This document shows positions 1 to 9,048 of a stretch of 64,000 nucleotides of DNA, piece after piece. The position numbers and the translations under genes are program-made. The number at the start of each line of letters is the position of its first letter. Position 1 is the first letter of the stretch. Under the pieces are notes generated by a model that did not search any database, had not been told where the DNA came from, and saw only the letters and a program-made list of their open reading frames with translations. The DNA comes from Streptomyces sp. CBMA152 (lineage in GTDB: Bacteria > Actinomycetota > Actinomycetes > Streptomycetales > Streptomycetaceae): contig NZ_MECJ01000024.1 in assembly GCF_014596475.1 (NCBI RefSeq), positions 248,001 to 312,000 on the forward strand, given 5' to 3'.

Positions 1-273
1 TCCGTACGGCCCTTCGGCCCGGCCGAGCGGCACCCGGTTGGGTTCGTGCCCGGTGTACTCGGCGAGGACGCGCCGCAGGGTGGCGTGCGCCGCCACGTAC
101 TGGCGGCGGTCCCTGTCGTGGACGAAGGTGGCCGCGCGGGCCGCCTCCAGCTCGTCCAGGGCCTGCATCAGCGGGCACACCGTCGCCACGTCCTCGGCGG
201 GCGGGCGGAAGACGGTCAGATGCAGCTGCCCGGCCTCCGGCGGCGCCTTCAGCGGGGTCACGGTCGCGTTCAC
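1..273 (-). CDS. 4'-phosphopantetheinyl transferase, Sfp type (partial, N-terminus only)
   Basis: The first 91 codons of a gene that leaves the window at base 1. It begins with GTG at 273, overlapping the TGA of the upstream exporter gene in a GTGA arrangement, so the two are translationally coupled. The visible segment contains FVHDRDRRQYVAAHATLRR (about residues 47-65) followed by a RVPLGRAEGPYG stretch, which matches the N-terminal pattern of Sfp/Gsp-type PPTases. The catalytic Mg-binding and Lys motifs lie outside the window. Family members move phosphopantetheine from CoA to the conserved serine of carrier proteins. Next to a type II PKS it plausibly activates the ACP at 7.5 kb. The call rests on a recognisable but partial segment. 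Confidence 0.75.
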   Translation of the reverse strand, partial: MNATVTPLKAPPEAGQLHLTVFRPPAEDVATVCPLMQALDELEAARAATFVHDRDRRQYVAAHATLRRVLAEYTGHEPNRVPLGRAEGPYG

Positions 274-1592
274 CGGCGCACCGCCTCGGGCTCGAAGCCG
301 TCCTGTCCGGGCGCGGCTTCCTTTGCGATGGCCACGCCTTCGGGTTCGACGTCCTTGGTCATCGTCACGTCCTCGGACGCCTCCTTGCCCGTACGCCGGT
401 CGAAGGCCAGGGCCGTCAGGGCCGCCGCGAGCGAGACCAGGCCGCCCACGTAGAACCCCGAGCGGGCACCCAGGTGTTCGGCGAGAGCGCCGATGAGGAG
501 CGAGCCCAGCGGCGTCGAGCCCTGGACGATGAGCGTGTAGAGCGCCATCACCCGGCCCCGGTACTGCGGGTCGCTGCCGAGCTGGACGCGGTGGTTGGCC
601 GCCTGGACGAAGTAGATGGTCGCGCCGCCGGTGAGCGAGAGCAGCACGATCGCGGAGGCGAAGTCGGGCGCCCAGCCCGCTACCGTCTCCAGGGCCGCGA
701 ACACGATCGCCGAGGCGACCACCAGACGGCTGGAGGGACGGCCGCGCCGCGCCGTGGTGACGAACGCGGCGACCAGCGAGCCCGCCGCGAAGCCGGTCGT
801 GAGCAGCCCGAACGAGGCCGCGTCGGCATGGAAAACCGTTTTGGCAAACAGCGGCAGCGTCAGCTGGAAGTTGAGCCCGAAGAGCGAGATCACCCCGACG
901 AGGGCGAGCGGCAGCTTCAGATCGGGACGGCTGCGGATGTACCGCAGCCCGTCGATCACCCGGGGCCGGGTGTCCGGCTGTGCGCCCCGCAGCAGCTCGT
1001 CCGGCCGCATCATCCGCAGCCCGGCGACGGTGGCCAGATAGCTGACGGAGTTGAACAGCATGACCCAGCCGGTGCCGAAGCCGGTGATGAGCAGTCCGGC
1101 AAGGGCCGGGCCGACGACCCGGGCGGTGTTGAAGTACGCGGCGCTCAACGCCGAGGCGTTGGGCAGCAGTTCGGGCCCGACGAGCTCGCTGACGAACGAC
1201 ATCCGGGTCGGCACCTCGACGGCGTTGACCACCCCGAGGCCGAACGCGCACAGCCAGATGTGCCACAGCTGCACCGCGTCCGCGAACGCGAGCATCGCGA
1301 GGACCAGCGCCAGCGCCCCGGACGCCAGGTTGGCGCAGGTCAGCAGCAAGCGCTTGTCGTAGCGGTCGGCGAGCCGCCCGCCGTACAGGGTGAACAGCAG
1401 CAGCGGAGTGAACTGCAGCGCGGTCACCACGCCCAGCGCCGTGCCGGAGTTGTCGGCCAGGCCCAGGACGATCCAGTCCTGGGCCACGACCATCATCCAG
1501 GTGCCCGCGACGGAGACCACCTGCCCGGCCGCGAAGAGCCGGAAGTTCCGTACGGACAGGGAACGGAAGGGGGTTGCGAGAGTGCTGGTCAT
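270..1592 (-). CDS. MFS exporter (MFS_3 / EntS-like)
   Basis: A 440-residue membrane protein of the MFS_3 type, which includes EntS-like exporters. It opens with the TPFRSLSVRNFRLF segment typical of this group, followed by about 12 hydrophobic helices. The loop GGRLADRYDKR (about residue 72) is the MFS motif A between TM2 and TM3. The C-terminal ~45 residues are hydrophilic and predicted cytoplasmic. The start is 9 bases after the hydrolase stop and the end overlaps the PPTase start, so it belongs to the hydrolase-exporter-PPTase unit of the polyketide cluster. The inferred role is export of the polyketide product or self-resistance; the substrate cannot be read from sequence. Confidence 0.82.
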   Translation of the reverse strand: MTSTLATPFRSLSVRNFRLFAAGQVVSVAGTWMMVVAQDWIVLGLADNSGTALGVVTALQFTPLLLFTLYGGRLADRYDKRLLLTCANLASGALALVLAMLAFADAVQLWHIWLCAFGLGVVNAVEVPTRMSFVSELVGPELLPNASALSAAYFNTARVVGPALAGLLITGFGTGWVMLFNSVSYLATVAGLRMMRPDELLRGAQPDTRPRVIDGLRYIRSRPDLKLPLALVGVISLFGLNFQLTLPLFAKTVFHADAASFGLLTTGFAAGSLVAAFVTTARRGRPSSRLVVASAIVFAALETVAGWAPDFASAIVLLSLTGGATIYFVQAANHRVQLGSDPQYRGRVMALYTLIVQGSTPLGSLLIGALAEHLGARSGFYVGGLVSLAAALTALAFDRRTGKEASEDVTMTKDVEPEGVAIAKEAAPGQDGFEPEAVRR

Positions 1593-1601
1593 AGGCTCGG
1601 A

Positions 1602-2483
1602 TCACCCATCGCGTCCTGCCCGCGTGATGCAGTCCTCCAGGAACGCGAGGGTGCGCAGGTGGTAGGAGCGGGCCGCCCAGCCGAGGCTGATGTTGTGGCC
1701 GGCGTCCGGCTGGCGGTCGACGACGATACGGGGCGAGGCGGTCAGCTGGGCGGCGAGGTCGGCGAGGTCCTGCTCGCCGTGCAGCCACCAGCCCTCGTGC
1801 TCGGCGAAGGTGAGCCGCACCGGGATGCGTACGCGCGGCGCGAGGGTCGCGAACAGCTCGGGCCAGCGCTTGAGTTCGCCCGCCTCGCGCTCCGGCATCG
1901 GCGCCACCAGGTTGCCGCTGCTGCGGAAGGTGTCCGGCGGGTAGAGCCGCAGCGGGCCCCAGTGGCGGGCGATGTGCTTGAGGCCCTTGCGCAGGACGCC
2001 CGGGGTGACGGCGTAGCGGTGGCCGCAGCCGGAGATGTCGATGCCGAGCAGACCGTCACCGGTGCAGTGCGCGGCGGCCGAGAGCGCGAGCTTGCCGCCG
2101 AAGGAGTGGGCGACCAGCAACACCCCCGCGCCGGTCGGGTACTTGGAGGTGAAGTCGTCGATCCCGGCCCGCAGCACCTCGGTCTGCTCGGCGACGGTCA
2201 GCCCCTCGGGCAGCTGCGCGGCGGAGTGGCCGTAGCCGGGTCGGTCCACCGCGAGCACGGTGTAGCCGAGCCGCGCGCCGAGGGTGAGCAGGGACAGCTC
2301 GGGGTGCGCCTGACCGTCGAAGTACCCGGCGTTCATCCCGCCACCGTGCACGGCGACGACGGTGGCGCGGGGCGTCCCTTCCGGCTCGCACAGCAGCGCG
2401 GACAGCGTGACTCCCCCGGCGTCCAGGGTGATCCTGCGAACGCCCTGGGAGACCGCGCCCGGTGCGAGCGTGCTTTCCATCAA
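1602..2483 (-). CDS. Alpha/beta hydrolase
   Basis: A 293-residue alpha/beta-hydrolase-fold protein. The visible elements are an oxyanion-hole HGGG (46-49), the nucleophile elbow AHSFGG with Ser127, an acidic pair in FAEHEGWW (about 228-230), and the catalytic His263 in AGHNIS. The elbow begins with Ala rather than the usual Gly, which occurs in some esterases and C-C hydrolases. It lies downstream of two FAD hydroxylases in the polyketide cluster and directly before the exporter gene. A hydrolytic or cyclising tailoring step on the aromatic product is therefore inferred, with no specific substrate evident. Two adjacent ATGs are possible starts (2483 and 2480). Confidence 0.75.
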   Translation of the reverse strand: MMESTLAPGAVSQGVRRITLDAGGVTLSALLCEPEGTPRATVVAVHGGGMNAGYFDGQAHPELSLLTLGARLGYTVLAVDRPGYGHSAAQLPEGLTVAEQTEVLRAGIDDFTSKYPTGAGVLLVAHSFGGKLALSAAAHCTGDGLLGIDISGCGHRYAVTPGVLRKGLKHIARHWGPLRLYPPDTFRSSGNLVAPMPEREAGELKRWPELFATLAPRVRIPVRLTFAEHEGWWLHGEQDLADLAAQLTASPRIVVDRQPDAGHNISLGWAARSYHLRTLAFLEDCITRAGRDG

Positions 2484-2519
2484 TGCCCCCGTTTGCGTTG
2501 ACTGTTGAGTGGCCAGGTG

Positions 2520-2587
2520 CCCGCGCCCCGATAGGGGCGCGGGGAACTGCGCGACAAGCCAGGGACGGCCCGCAGCCGCGAAACGAC
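2520..2587. repeat. Dispersed intergenic repeat, copy 1, with internal hairpin
   Basis: This stretch starts with a perfect 10-bp hairpin (CCCGCGCCCC / GATA loop / GGGGCGCGGG, 2520-2543) and runs into GGGGCGCGGGGAACTGCGCG followed by a CAAGCCAGGGACGGCCCGCAG segment (read 2534-2576). The same ~45-base word recurs twice at 23.88-24.0 kb. It lies between the FAD hydroxylase stop (2611) and the hydrolase start, so the hairpin could end the upstream transcript. From general familiarity, this word is abundant between Streptomyces genes. Confidence 0.75.
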
Positions 2588-2610
2588 CACGAGAACCGAG
2601 CCGGTGGGCG

Positions 2611-4113
2611 TCACGAACTGGCCGGACCGAACCACTGGTTCAGCGCGTCCGCGAGGCCCACCGCGCTCTCTCCGGCCCAGGCGACGTATCCATCGGGCCG
2701 TACGAGCACGGCAGCCGCACCCGCGAGCGGGTCGACGCCACCGTCCACCGGCTTGGGCGAGGCGGTGAAGACGTCCACTCGCTCCGACCACGCGGCGGCG
2801 GCCGCCCGCAGCGAGCTGTCGTCGGTGAGGTCGAGGAACACCCCGCGCGCCGGGTGCAGCAACTCCGTGGTGCTGGTCTCCCCCGCCGCACCCACCAACC
2901 GCCGAGGCGGGATCCGGCGCCCCACCAACGGGTGCGCGTCCCCGATCTCGTACCGGATGTCCAGACCACTGACGACACCCGCGAGATGCCGCTTCACATC
3001 GTCGTACTGGATGAGCTCGCCGAAGAGCTGCCGCAGCGGCTCGGCCTCGGGCCCGCCGAGGAACACCATGCCCTGGGCGCGGGTGTTCATCAGGAGCCGC
3101 GCGCCGACCGGGTGCCGCTCGCCGTGGTACGTGTCGAGCAGCCCTTCCGGCGCGGTCCCGGCGACCGACGCGGCCAGCTTCCAGCCGAGGTTGACCGCGT
3201 CCTGGACGCCGGTGCTCAGGCCCTGGCCGCCGGCCGGGAGGTGGATGTGGGCGGCGTCGCCGACCAGCAGGACCCGGCCGCGCCGGTACTCGGAGGCCTG
3301 GCGGGTCGCGTCGCTGAAGAAGCTGACCCACTCGGCGCCGCCGTGCGAGATGTCCTCGCCGGTGATCGACTGCCAGGCGGCGGCGACCTCTTCGAAGCTG
3401 ACCGTGTCGCCGCTGGCGCGCGCGGGCGTGCCGTCGGGGCAGACGATGATGCGGTCGACGCCCTCGGCGAGCGGGGCCGCCATCACCATGCCGTTGTTCA
3501 GCCGCTCGCCGAGGAAGCGCGGCTTGAGGTTGCAGCCGGTCACATCGGCCAGGAACATCGCCCGGGTCGCCGAGGTACCCGGGAAGTCGAACCCGGCCGC
3601 CTCGCGCACCACACTGCGACCGCCGTCGGCGCCCACGAGGTACGAAGCGCGCAACTTCCGTACGGAGTTGGGCGTCTGCACCTTGATCTCGACGCCGTCG
3701 CCGTCCAGGTAGCCGTCGGCTATCTCCAGGAAGTCCCAGCCGCGCCGGATGTCGACGCCGAGCTCGGTCGCCCACTCCTCAAGCACCGTCTCGGTGATGT
3801 TCTGCGGGATGCCGCGCGCCCCGAAGTGGGCGCCCTCAAGCACGGTGTAGTCGAACTGCACGCCGCCGAAGTGCCCGAGCGGGCTGATCTCCAGCGTCTC
3901 GCCCTGGCCGAACCGGGGCAGCAGCCCGCGCTGGTCGAAGATCTCCATGGCGCGGGCGGTGAAGCCCAGGCCGCGGGACTGGCCGGTGGGCTTCGTCAGC
4001 CGCTCGACGACGACGACGTTCGCCCCGCCGAGGCGCAGTTCCCCGGCGAGCATGAGACCGGTCGGACCCGCGCCGACGATGATCACATCGGTGTCCACGG
4101 CTGTCCCCTCCAT
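2611..4113 (-). CDS. FAD-dependent aromatic polyketide hydroxylase (PgaE/RdmE-like), first copy
   Basis: A 500-residue flavoprotein of the aromatic hydroxylase family (FAD_binding_3). It shows the dinucleotide-binding GAGPTG (14-19), the DG-type segment VGADGGRSVVREAAGFDFPG, and the GD motif in LVGDAAHIHLPAGGQGLSTG. The C-terminal thioredoxin-like domain ends in LVRPDGYVAWAGE, as in angucycline oxygenases such as PgaE and JadH. These enzymes insert oxygen into polycyclic polyketide rings using NAD(P)H and FAD. It is one of three paralogues in the cluster and the last of the oxygenases in transcript order. Two starts are possible: ATG at 4113, or GTG five codons in, which has GGAGGGG five bases upstream. 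The exact position hydroxylated cannot be inferred. Confidence 0.87.
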   Translation of the reverse strand: MEGTAVDTDVIIVGAGPTGLMLAGELRLGGANVVVVERLTKPTGQSRGLGFTARAMEIFDQRGLLPRFGQGETLEISPLGHFGGVQFDYTVLEGAHFGARGIPQNITETVLEEWATELGVDIRRGWDFLEIADGYLDGDGVEIKVQTPNSVRKLRASYLVGADGGRSVVREAAGFDFPGTSATRAMFLADVTGCNLKPRFLGERLNNGMVMAAPLAEGVDRIIVCPDGTPARASGDTVSFEEVAAAWQSITGEDISHGGAEWVSFFSDATRQASEYRRGRVLLVGDAAHIHLPAGGQGLSTGVQDAVNLGWKLAASVAGTAPEGLLDTYHGERHPVGARLLMNTRAQGMVFLGGPEAEPLRQLFGELIQYDDVKRHLAGVVSGLDIRYEIGDAHPLVGRRIPPRRLVGAAGETSTTELLHPARGVFLDLTDDSSLRAAAAAWSERVDVFTASPKPVDGGVDPLAGAAAVLVRPDGYVAWAGESAVGLADALNQWFGPASS

Positions 4114-4204
4114 AGTGTTCCCTTTCCTGGGCGTGCCCGGTGGTGCTGTGAGGTGGAGTCATACGGTCGTGCGCGGGGGTGGGGGGTTCTTCTCGTACGG
4201 GGAC

Positions 4205-5680
4205 TCAGTGCGAGGGGCCGAACCAGCGCTCCAGGGCCTCCCGCAGCCCGGTGCCGTCGGTGTCCGGGCTACCGGCCCAGGCCACATGGCCGTCGGGGCG
4301 GACCAGGACGGCGCCCACCGAGTCGAGGGCGCCGTCCTTCTCCGGCACGGCGGGCAGAGCGGTGACCCGGTCCGCCCAGCCGGAGGCGTCCGGCAGCACC
4401 GCACTGCCACCGGACAGATCGAGGAGCACACCGCGTGCGGTGCGCAGCAACTGGGCGGTGTTCAGGGGGCCTTCGCCGGTGGTGAGCCCGGCGTCCGGCA
4501 GCCGCGCGCCGAGCAGCGGGTGCTCGGGGCCGCCCACGTCGTAACGGATGTCGAGGCCGCTGATCATCCCGGCGAGGTGCGCCCGGACGTCGTCGTACGG
4601 CAGGAGTTCGGTGAGGACCGAGCGCAGCGGCTCGACCTCCTGCCCGCCGAGCAGCAGCATGGCCTGCGCCCTGATGTTGGACAGGACCCGCCGGCCGACC
4701 TCGTGCCGCTCGTCGTGGTAGGTGTCGAGCAGGCCCTCGGGGGCCGACTCGCCCAGGTGCAGGGCCAGCTTCCAGCCCAGGTTGAAGGCGTCCTGGAGGC
4801 CCAGGTTGAGGGCCTGGCCGCCGATCGGCATCTGCCGGTGGGCGGCGTCACCGGCGAACAGGATCCGGCCGGCGCGGTACTGCGTGAGCTGGCGGTTGGC
4901 GTCGCCGAACGAGTTCGCCCACAGCGGGGTTCCGCCGCTGATGTCCTCGCCGGTGACACGCTTCCAGACCCCGGCGATCTCGCTGAACTCCGGGTCGCCG
5001 GTGCGGGGTTCGGCCTTCGAGCCGAACTCGTGCACCATCACCCGGGTCACCCCGTCGCGGGTCGCCGCGATGGCGAGCCCGGCGGGCAGCCGCTCGAAGC
5101 GGCGGTTGGGGATGGTGACACCGGCCACGTCCGCGCGCAGCAGCTCGCGGCCGGCGTCGTTGCCCGGGAAGTCGGCGCCCGTCAGGCGGCGCACGGCCGA
5201 CTCCTCGCCGTCGCACCCGACGAGGAACCGCCCGCGCACCACGACCGCGCCCTCGGGCCCAGCCGCCCGGGCCTCGACGAAGTCGCCCTCGTCGGACACG
5301 GCGACCAGCTCGTGGCCGCGCCGGATGTCCGCGCCCAGCGACAGCGCCCACTCCTGGAGCAGCGCCTCGGTCCGGGTCTGGGGCATCTTCCACTGCCCCG
5401 GGAAGGGGCTGGGCAGCGTGAGGTCCATCGGGATGCCGCCGAAGTGGCCACGCGGCTCGTTCGGCGGCGTCCCGAACATCTCCAGGAGGCCGCGGCTGTC
5501 GAGGAGCTCCATGGTGCGGGCGTGCAGCGTGGAGGCCCTCGACTCCGTGGTGGGCGTGGCCCGCTGTTCCAGTACGACCACATCGGCACCGCCAAGACGC
5601 AGCTCACCGGCGAGCAGAAGCCCGACGGGGCCGGCGCCGACGACGATGACCTGGGTGTCGAGGCGGTCCGTGGTGGTCAT
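4205..5680 (-). CDS. FAD-dependent aromatic polyketide hydroxylase, second copy
   Basis: A 491-residue FAD_binding_3 monooxygenase beginning MTTTDRLDTQVIVVGAGPVG. I chose ATG at 5680 because homology starts there and the aromatase gene stop at 5688 lies directly before it. The reading frame is open further upstream, but only inside that gene. Visible motifs are GAGPVG near the N-terminus, VGCDGEESAVRRLTGADFPG (DG motif) and FAGDAAHRQMPIGGQALNLG (GD motif). The C-terminal domain ends in LVRPDGHVAWAGS. It is the most divergent of the three hydroxylases in this window (RQMP instead of IHLP after the GD motif), which suggests a different substrate position or a Baeyer-Villiger/decarboxylative role; that is inference only. 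Confidence 0.87.
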   Translation of the reverse strand: MTTTDRLDTQVIVVGAGPVGLLLAGELRLGGADVVVLEQRATPTTESRASTLHARTMELLDSRGLLEMFGTPPNEPRGHFGGIPMDLTLPSPFPGQWKMPQTRTEALLQEWALSLGADIRRGHELVAVSDEGDFVEARAAGPEGAVVVRGRFLVGCDGEESAVRRLTGADFPGNDAGRELLRADVAGVTIPNRRFERLPAGLAIAATRDGVTRVMVHEFGSKAEPRTGDPEFSEIAGVWKRVTGEDISGGTPLWANSFGDANRQLTQYRAGRILFAGDAAHRQMPIGGQALNLGLQDAFNLGWKLALHLGESAPEGLLDTYHDERHEVGRRVLSNIRAQAMLLLGGQEVEPLRSVLTELLPYDDVRAHLAGMISGLDIRYDVGGPEHPLLGARLPDAGLTTGEGPLNTAQLLRTARGVLLDLSGGSAVLPDASGWADRVTALPAVPEKDGALDSVGAVLVRPDGHVAWAGSPDTDGTGLREALERWFGPSH

Positions 5681-5687
5681 CTCCGGT

Positions 5688-6623
5688 TCAGCCCTTCGAC
5701 TCGGCGTACGTCTTGGCGTGGTTGAGCGTGGCCGTGCTGTTGGTGGACAGCGCGGTGTGGACGTACTCACGGGCGTCCGCGACGGTGGCCTCGGGGCCGA
5801 GGATCTTCGCGATGTTGTCCGTGTTGAGCGTGACGGTGTGCTGCGAGGAGGCGGCCGTGCCCTCCGGGGTCTCCTCGAACGTCCAGATCCCGGTGTGCAG
5901 GGTCATCAGCGCGGGCAGCGTGATCTGCTTGTACGCGATCTTGTGGTGCGGGAAGGTCACCCGGTACGACTTGGTGGTGTGCACCGAGCCGTCCTTGGCG
6001 CGGGTGTCCATCTCCAGGGTCTGCAGGCCCGGGGTGTCCTCGGTGAGCCGGACGACGGCCACGTGCGGCAGCCGCTCGGACCAGAGGTTGGCCTCGTTGA
6101 TGAAGTCGTACAGGTCCTTGGGCGAGCCCTGGACGATGACGGTGTCGGTGAACGAGAACGTCACCTCTTCGGTCGCGTGGGCCAGTTCGACGTTCTGCTT
6201 CAGCGCGGCCAGCTCCGAGCGGCTGTTCTTGTCGACCGCCTCGTCGATCCAGGCCAGGCCCTCGGGGTCGTCGTCGATGGCCCGGTAGTCGTGGAGCAGC
6301 CGGACCCGCGAGGTGGACTCGCCCAGGGTCTCGATGATCCAGGTGCCGCCCATCGCGGCGACCGGCGGCGTGGTGACCTCCTGGCGGAAGGTGATCCGCA
6401 GGGCCTCGGGGTCGAGCTCACGGTGCGAGGTCCAGTTCTTGGCCTCGCCGTTGGCGGTGGCCCAGATCCGGATGCGCTCGTGGTTGTTGTGCTCGCCCAC
6501 CTGGTCGACGTAGATCGTCGGCGGGAAGATCCGCGGCCAGTTGGTGACCTCCGCCAGCAGCCGGTACACGGCGGCGGCGGGGGCTTCGACGGTGATCTCG
6601 TGCTCGACCTCGCGGGTCGTCAT
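5688..6623 (-). CDS. Didomain polyketide aromatase/cyclase
   Basis: A 311-residue protein made of two START/Bet v1-like (SRPBCC) domains, about 1-150 and 155-300. The first begins EVEHEITVEAPAAAVYRLLA and holds TNWPRIFPPTIYVD; the second begins FSFTDTVIVQGSPKDLYDFI. This is the layout of angucycline and anthracycline first-ring aromatases (the L-type genes such as PgaL/LanL/UrdL), which cyclise the C7-C12 ring and dehydrate it after C9 ketoreduction. It lies directly downstream of the ketoreductase and upstream of hydroxylase 2, as in angucycline clusters. It acts in the cytoplasm on the ACP-bound chain. Confidence 0.9.
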   Translation of the reverse strand: MTTREVEHEITVEAPAAAVYRLLAEVTNWPRIFPPTIYVDQVGEHNNHERIRIWATANGEAKNWTSHRELDPEALRITFRQEVTTPPVAAMGGTWIIETLGESTSRVRLLHDYRAIDDDPEGLAWIDEAVDKNSRSELAALKQNVELAHATEEVTFSFTDTVIVQGSPKDLYDFINEANLWSERLPHVAVVRLTEDTPGLQTLEMDTRAKDGSVHTTKSYRVTFPHHKIAYKQITLPALMTLHTGIWTFEETPEGTAASSQHTVTLNTDNIAKILGPEATVADAREYVHTALSTNSTATLNHAKTYAESKG

Positions 6624-6653
6624 ATCCGCTGCTCCTTCGGGTACGTGGCGGGA

Positions 6654-7439
6654 CTAGAAGTTGCCGAGGCCGCCGCAGACGTTGAGCGCCTGCGCGGTGA
6701 TGGACGCGGCCGTGTCCGAGGCGAGGTAGCCGACCAGACCCGCGACCTCGTCCGGGGTGGAGTAGCGGCCGAGCGGGATCTTGGACTGGAACTTCTCCAG
6801 GATCGCGTCCTCGGAGGTGGAGTACGCGGCCGCGTAACCCTGGCGAACCCGCTGCGCCATCGGCGTCTCGACGTATCCGGGGCAGACGGCGTTGACCGTG
6901 ATGCCGGTCGGCGCGAGCTCGTTGCCCAGCGCCTTGGTGAAGCCGACCACGCCGTGCTTGGAGGCCGAGTACGGGGCGCCGAGGACGACACCCTGCTTGC
7001 CGGCGGTGGAGGCGATGTTGATGATCCGGCCGCGGTCCTTGTGACGCATGCCGCCGGTGTTCAGGACCTCACGGGTGACCCGGAAGACACTGTTCAGGTT
7101 GGTGTCGATGACGGCGTCCCACAGCTCGTCCTCGATGTCGGCGGTGACGCCGCCACCGGAGCGGCCGGCGTTGTTCACCAGCACGTCGACGGTGCCGAAG
7201 CGGTCGACGGCCGCCTGGACGAAGGCCTTGACGCTGTCGGCGTCGGTGACGTCCAGCGCCGAGCCGTCGGCCTCCAGACCCTCGCCCTGGAGCTGCTTGA
7301 CCGTCTCGGCGACGTTGTCGGCGTTGCGCGCGCCGATGAAGACCTTGTGGCCCTGCGAGCCGAGCAGCCGGGCGACGGAGAGCCCGATGCCGCTCGTGGC
7401 ACCCGTGACCAGCGCGACCCGTGCGGTGTTCTCGGTCAT
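6654..7439 (-). CDS. Type II PKS C-9 ketoreductase (ActIII-like SDR)
   Basis: A 261-residue short-chain dehydrogenase. The cofactor motif TGATSGIG (12-19) and the catalytic Asn114, Ser144, Tyr157 and Lys161 (YSASK) sit at the same numbers as in the actinorhodin ketoreductase. The loop motif QGYAAAYSTSEDAILEKFQSK agrees with the polyketide substrate loop of this group. It reduces the C-9 carbonyl of the nascent decaketide with NADPH, so the product should lack the C-9 oxygen seen in non-reduced aromatics. The start ATG follows GGAAGAGG. It is 24 bases after the ACP gene in the same transcript. Confidence 0.93.
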   Translation of the reverse strand: MTENTARVALVTGATSGIGLSVARLLGSQGHKVFIGARNADNVAETVKQLQGEGLEADGSALDVTDADSVKAFVQAAVDRFGTVDVLVNNAGRSGGGVTADIEDELWDAVIDTNLNSVFRVTREVLNTGGMRHKDRGRIINIASTAGKQGVVLGAPYSASKHGVVGFTKALGNELAPTGITVNAVCPGYVETPMAQRVRQGYAAAYSTSEDAILEKFQSKIPLGRYSTPDEVAGLVGYLASDTAASITAQALNVCGGLGNF

Positions 7440-7463
7440 GATTCCTCTTCCTTTTCGAGCGGC

Positions 7464-7730
7464 TCAGGCGGCGGACGCGGAGGACAGCTGGGCGTTGACG
7501 ACCTCGATGAGGGCGCGCGGGGTGACCGCGTCGGTCAGCGCGTCGTCGTCGAGCGAGATGCCGTACTCGCGCTCGATGCGGCCGCCGGTCTCCAGCAGAG
7601 CGAGCGACTCGTATCCCAGGACCTCGAACTCGGTGTCCAGAATGTCGCCGTCCAGGTCGACGCCCTCGTCGGCGCCCGCCGCCTCCAGCAGAATGCGCTT
7701 CAGGTCTTCGAGGGTGAACGTGGTGGCCAT
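7464..7730 (-). CDS. Type II PKS acyl carrier protein
   Basis: An 88-residue acyl carrier protein with the phosphopantetheine attachment site LGYESLALLE; Ser42 carries the arm. Length and the helix II context (tyrosine, acidic residue, serine, leucine) are typical of type II PKS ACPs. The gene sits between KS-beta and the ketoreductase, completing the minimal PKS. A gap of 103 bases separates it from KS-beta, longer than other gaps in the core, and holds no recognisable gene. Its activation needs a PPTase, plausibly the one truncated at base 1. Confidence 0.94.
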   Translation of the reverse strand: MATTFTLEDLKRILLEAAGADEGVDLDGDILDTEFEVLGYESLALLETGGRIEREYGISLDDDALTDAVTPRALIEVVNAQLSSASAA

Positions 7731-7833
7731 GGGATTTCCCTTCCTCAGTACGCGTGCCCAAGTGGCTGGTCGCAGTGGTGTTCAGCGGTGGTGCGTGAAT
7801 ATCGGGTGGAGCGGTGGAGCTGGTGCGTACCAG

Positions 7834-9048
7834 CTACTCGGCTGCGCGTACGACGACGGCCGAGTTGAAGCCCCCGTAGCCGCGGGCCAGGACCAGCGCG
7901 GTGCGCACCTCGGCGGTGCGCGGCTGGCCGGTGACCAGGTCCAGGTCGTACTCGGCGGCCGGATCGACGTGCACGGTCGGCGGGATCAGACCGTCCTTCA
8001 TGGCGAGGAACGCGGCGGCCAGGTCCAGCGGGGCCGCGCCCGAGTAGAGCCGTCCGGTCATCGTCTTGGGAGCGGTGACCGGCACGCCGCGCACGCCGAA
8101 CACGGCGTTGATGGCCTCGGCCTCCTGCCGGTCGAGCTCGGGGTCGGCGGCCGCGTCGGCGAAGACCACGTCCACGTCACCCGGGGCGACCCCCGCGTCC
8201 GCCAGGGCGAGTTCGATGGCCTTGCGCAGCCCCGGCGGACGGCCGGAGCCGGCCTTGGGGTCGATCGTCGAGCCGTAGCCCGAGATCTCGCCGTAGACGC
8301 GGGCGCCACGGGCGCGCGCCGACTCGGCGTCCTCCATGATCAGGATCGCGCCGCCCTCGCCGGGCACGTACCCCGCGGCCTCGCGGTCGAAGGGGAGGTA
8401 GGCGCGGGTCGGCTCCTCGCTGGTGGAGAGCCGGTCGCTGGCCAGCTGTGCCACCCAGCCCCACGGGCAGACCGAGGCGTCGATGGCGCCGGAGACGACC
8501 ACGCTGGTGCCCTTGCGGATCTGCCGCCGCGCCTGCGCCACCGCGTCGAGCCCGCCGGCCTGGTCGCTGACGACCACGCCGCTGGGGCCCTTCATGCCGT
8601 TGCGGATGGAGATCTGGCCGCTGTTGACCGCGTAGAACCAGGCGAAGGACTGGTATGCCGAGACGTACTGGCTGCCCTTGGACCACAGCGCCTGGAGCTC
8701 GTTCTGGCCGAACTCGAAGCCGCCGGCCGCGCTCGCGGTCACCACGCCCATGTCGAACTCGCCGAGTTCGGACGGGGTGATGCCCGCGTCGGCGAGCGCC
8801 CAGTCGGCGGCGACGAGCGCGAGCCGGGTGACCCGGTCGGTCTGCGGGAGCAGACGGCTGGGCAGCAGCTCCTCCGCGACGAAGCCCGGGACCTCGCCGG
8901 CCAGCTTGGCCGGGTAGGACGACGGGTCGAAGCGGGTGATGCGGCCGATGCCGCTCTTGCCACCGACGGTCGCCGCCCAGAAGTCCTCGATGCCGAGCCC
9001 GTTGGGGGACGCCACCCCCAGACCGGTGACCACCACGGACGACGTCAT
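7834..9048 (-). CDS. Ketosynthase beta subunit / chain length factor (CLF)
   Basis: A 404-residue ketosynthase-fold protein in which the active-site Cys is replaced by Gln163 (VVVSDQAGG), the hallmark of the decarboxylating CLF/KS-beta subunit. It pairs with KS-alpha and sets chain length. I chose ATG at 9048 because it overlaps the KS-alpha stop (ATGA), giving the 1:1 translational coupling usual for KS/CLF, and because homology starts at MTSSVVVTGLGV. The chain length is not directly readable; the surrounding enzyme set argues for a decaketide. Confidence 0.95.
   Translation of the reverse strand: MTSSVVVTGLGVASPNGLGIEDFWAATVGGKSGIGRITRFDPSSYPAKLAGEVPGFVAEELLPSRLLPQTDRVTRLALVAADWALADAGITPSELGEFDMGVVTASAAGGFEFGQNELQALWSKGSQYVSAYQSFAWFYAVNSGQISIRNGMKGPSGVVVSDQAGGLDAVAQARRQIRKGTSVVVSGAIDASVCPWGWVAQLASDRLSTSEEPTRAYLPFDREAAGYVPGEGGAILIMEDAESARARGARVYGEISGYGSTIDPKAGSGRPPGLRKAIELALADAGVAPGDVDVVFADAAADPELDRQEAEAINAVFGVRGVPVTAPKTMTGRLYSGAAPLDLAAAFLAMKDGLIPPTVHVDPAAEYDLDLVTGQPRTAEVRTALVLARGYGGFNSAVVVRAAE

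Noticed and set aside
4722..7868. Very long open frame (>1000 codons) on the plus strand opposite the aromatase, ketoreductase and ACP genes
   Set aside because: A high-GC third-position shadow of strongly supported minus-strand genes. No ribosome site and no recognisable protein sequence.
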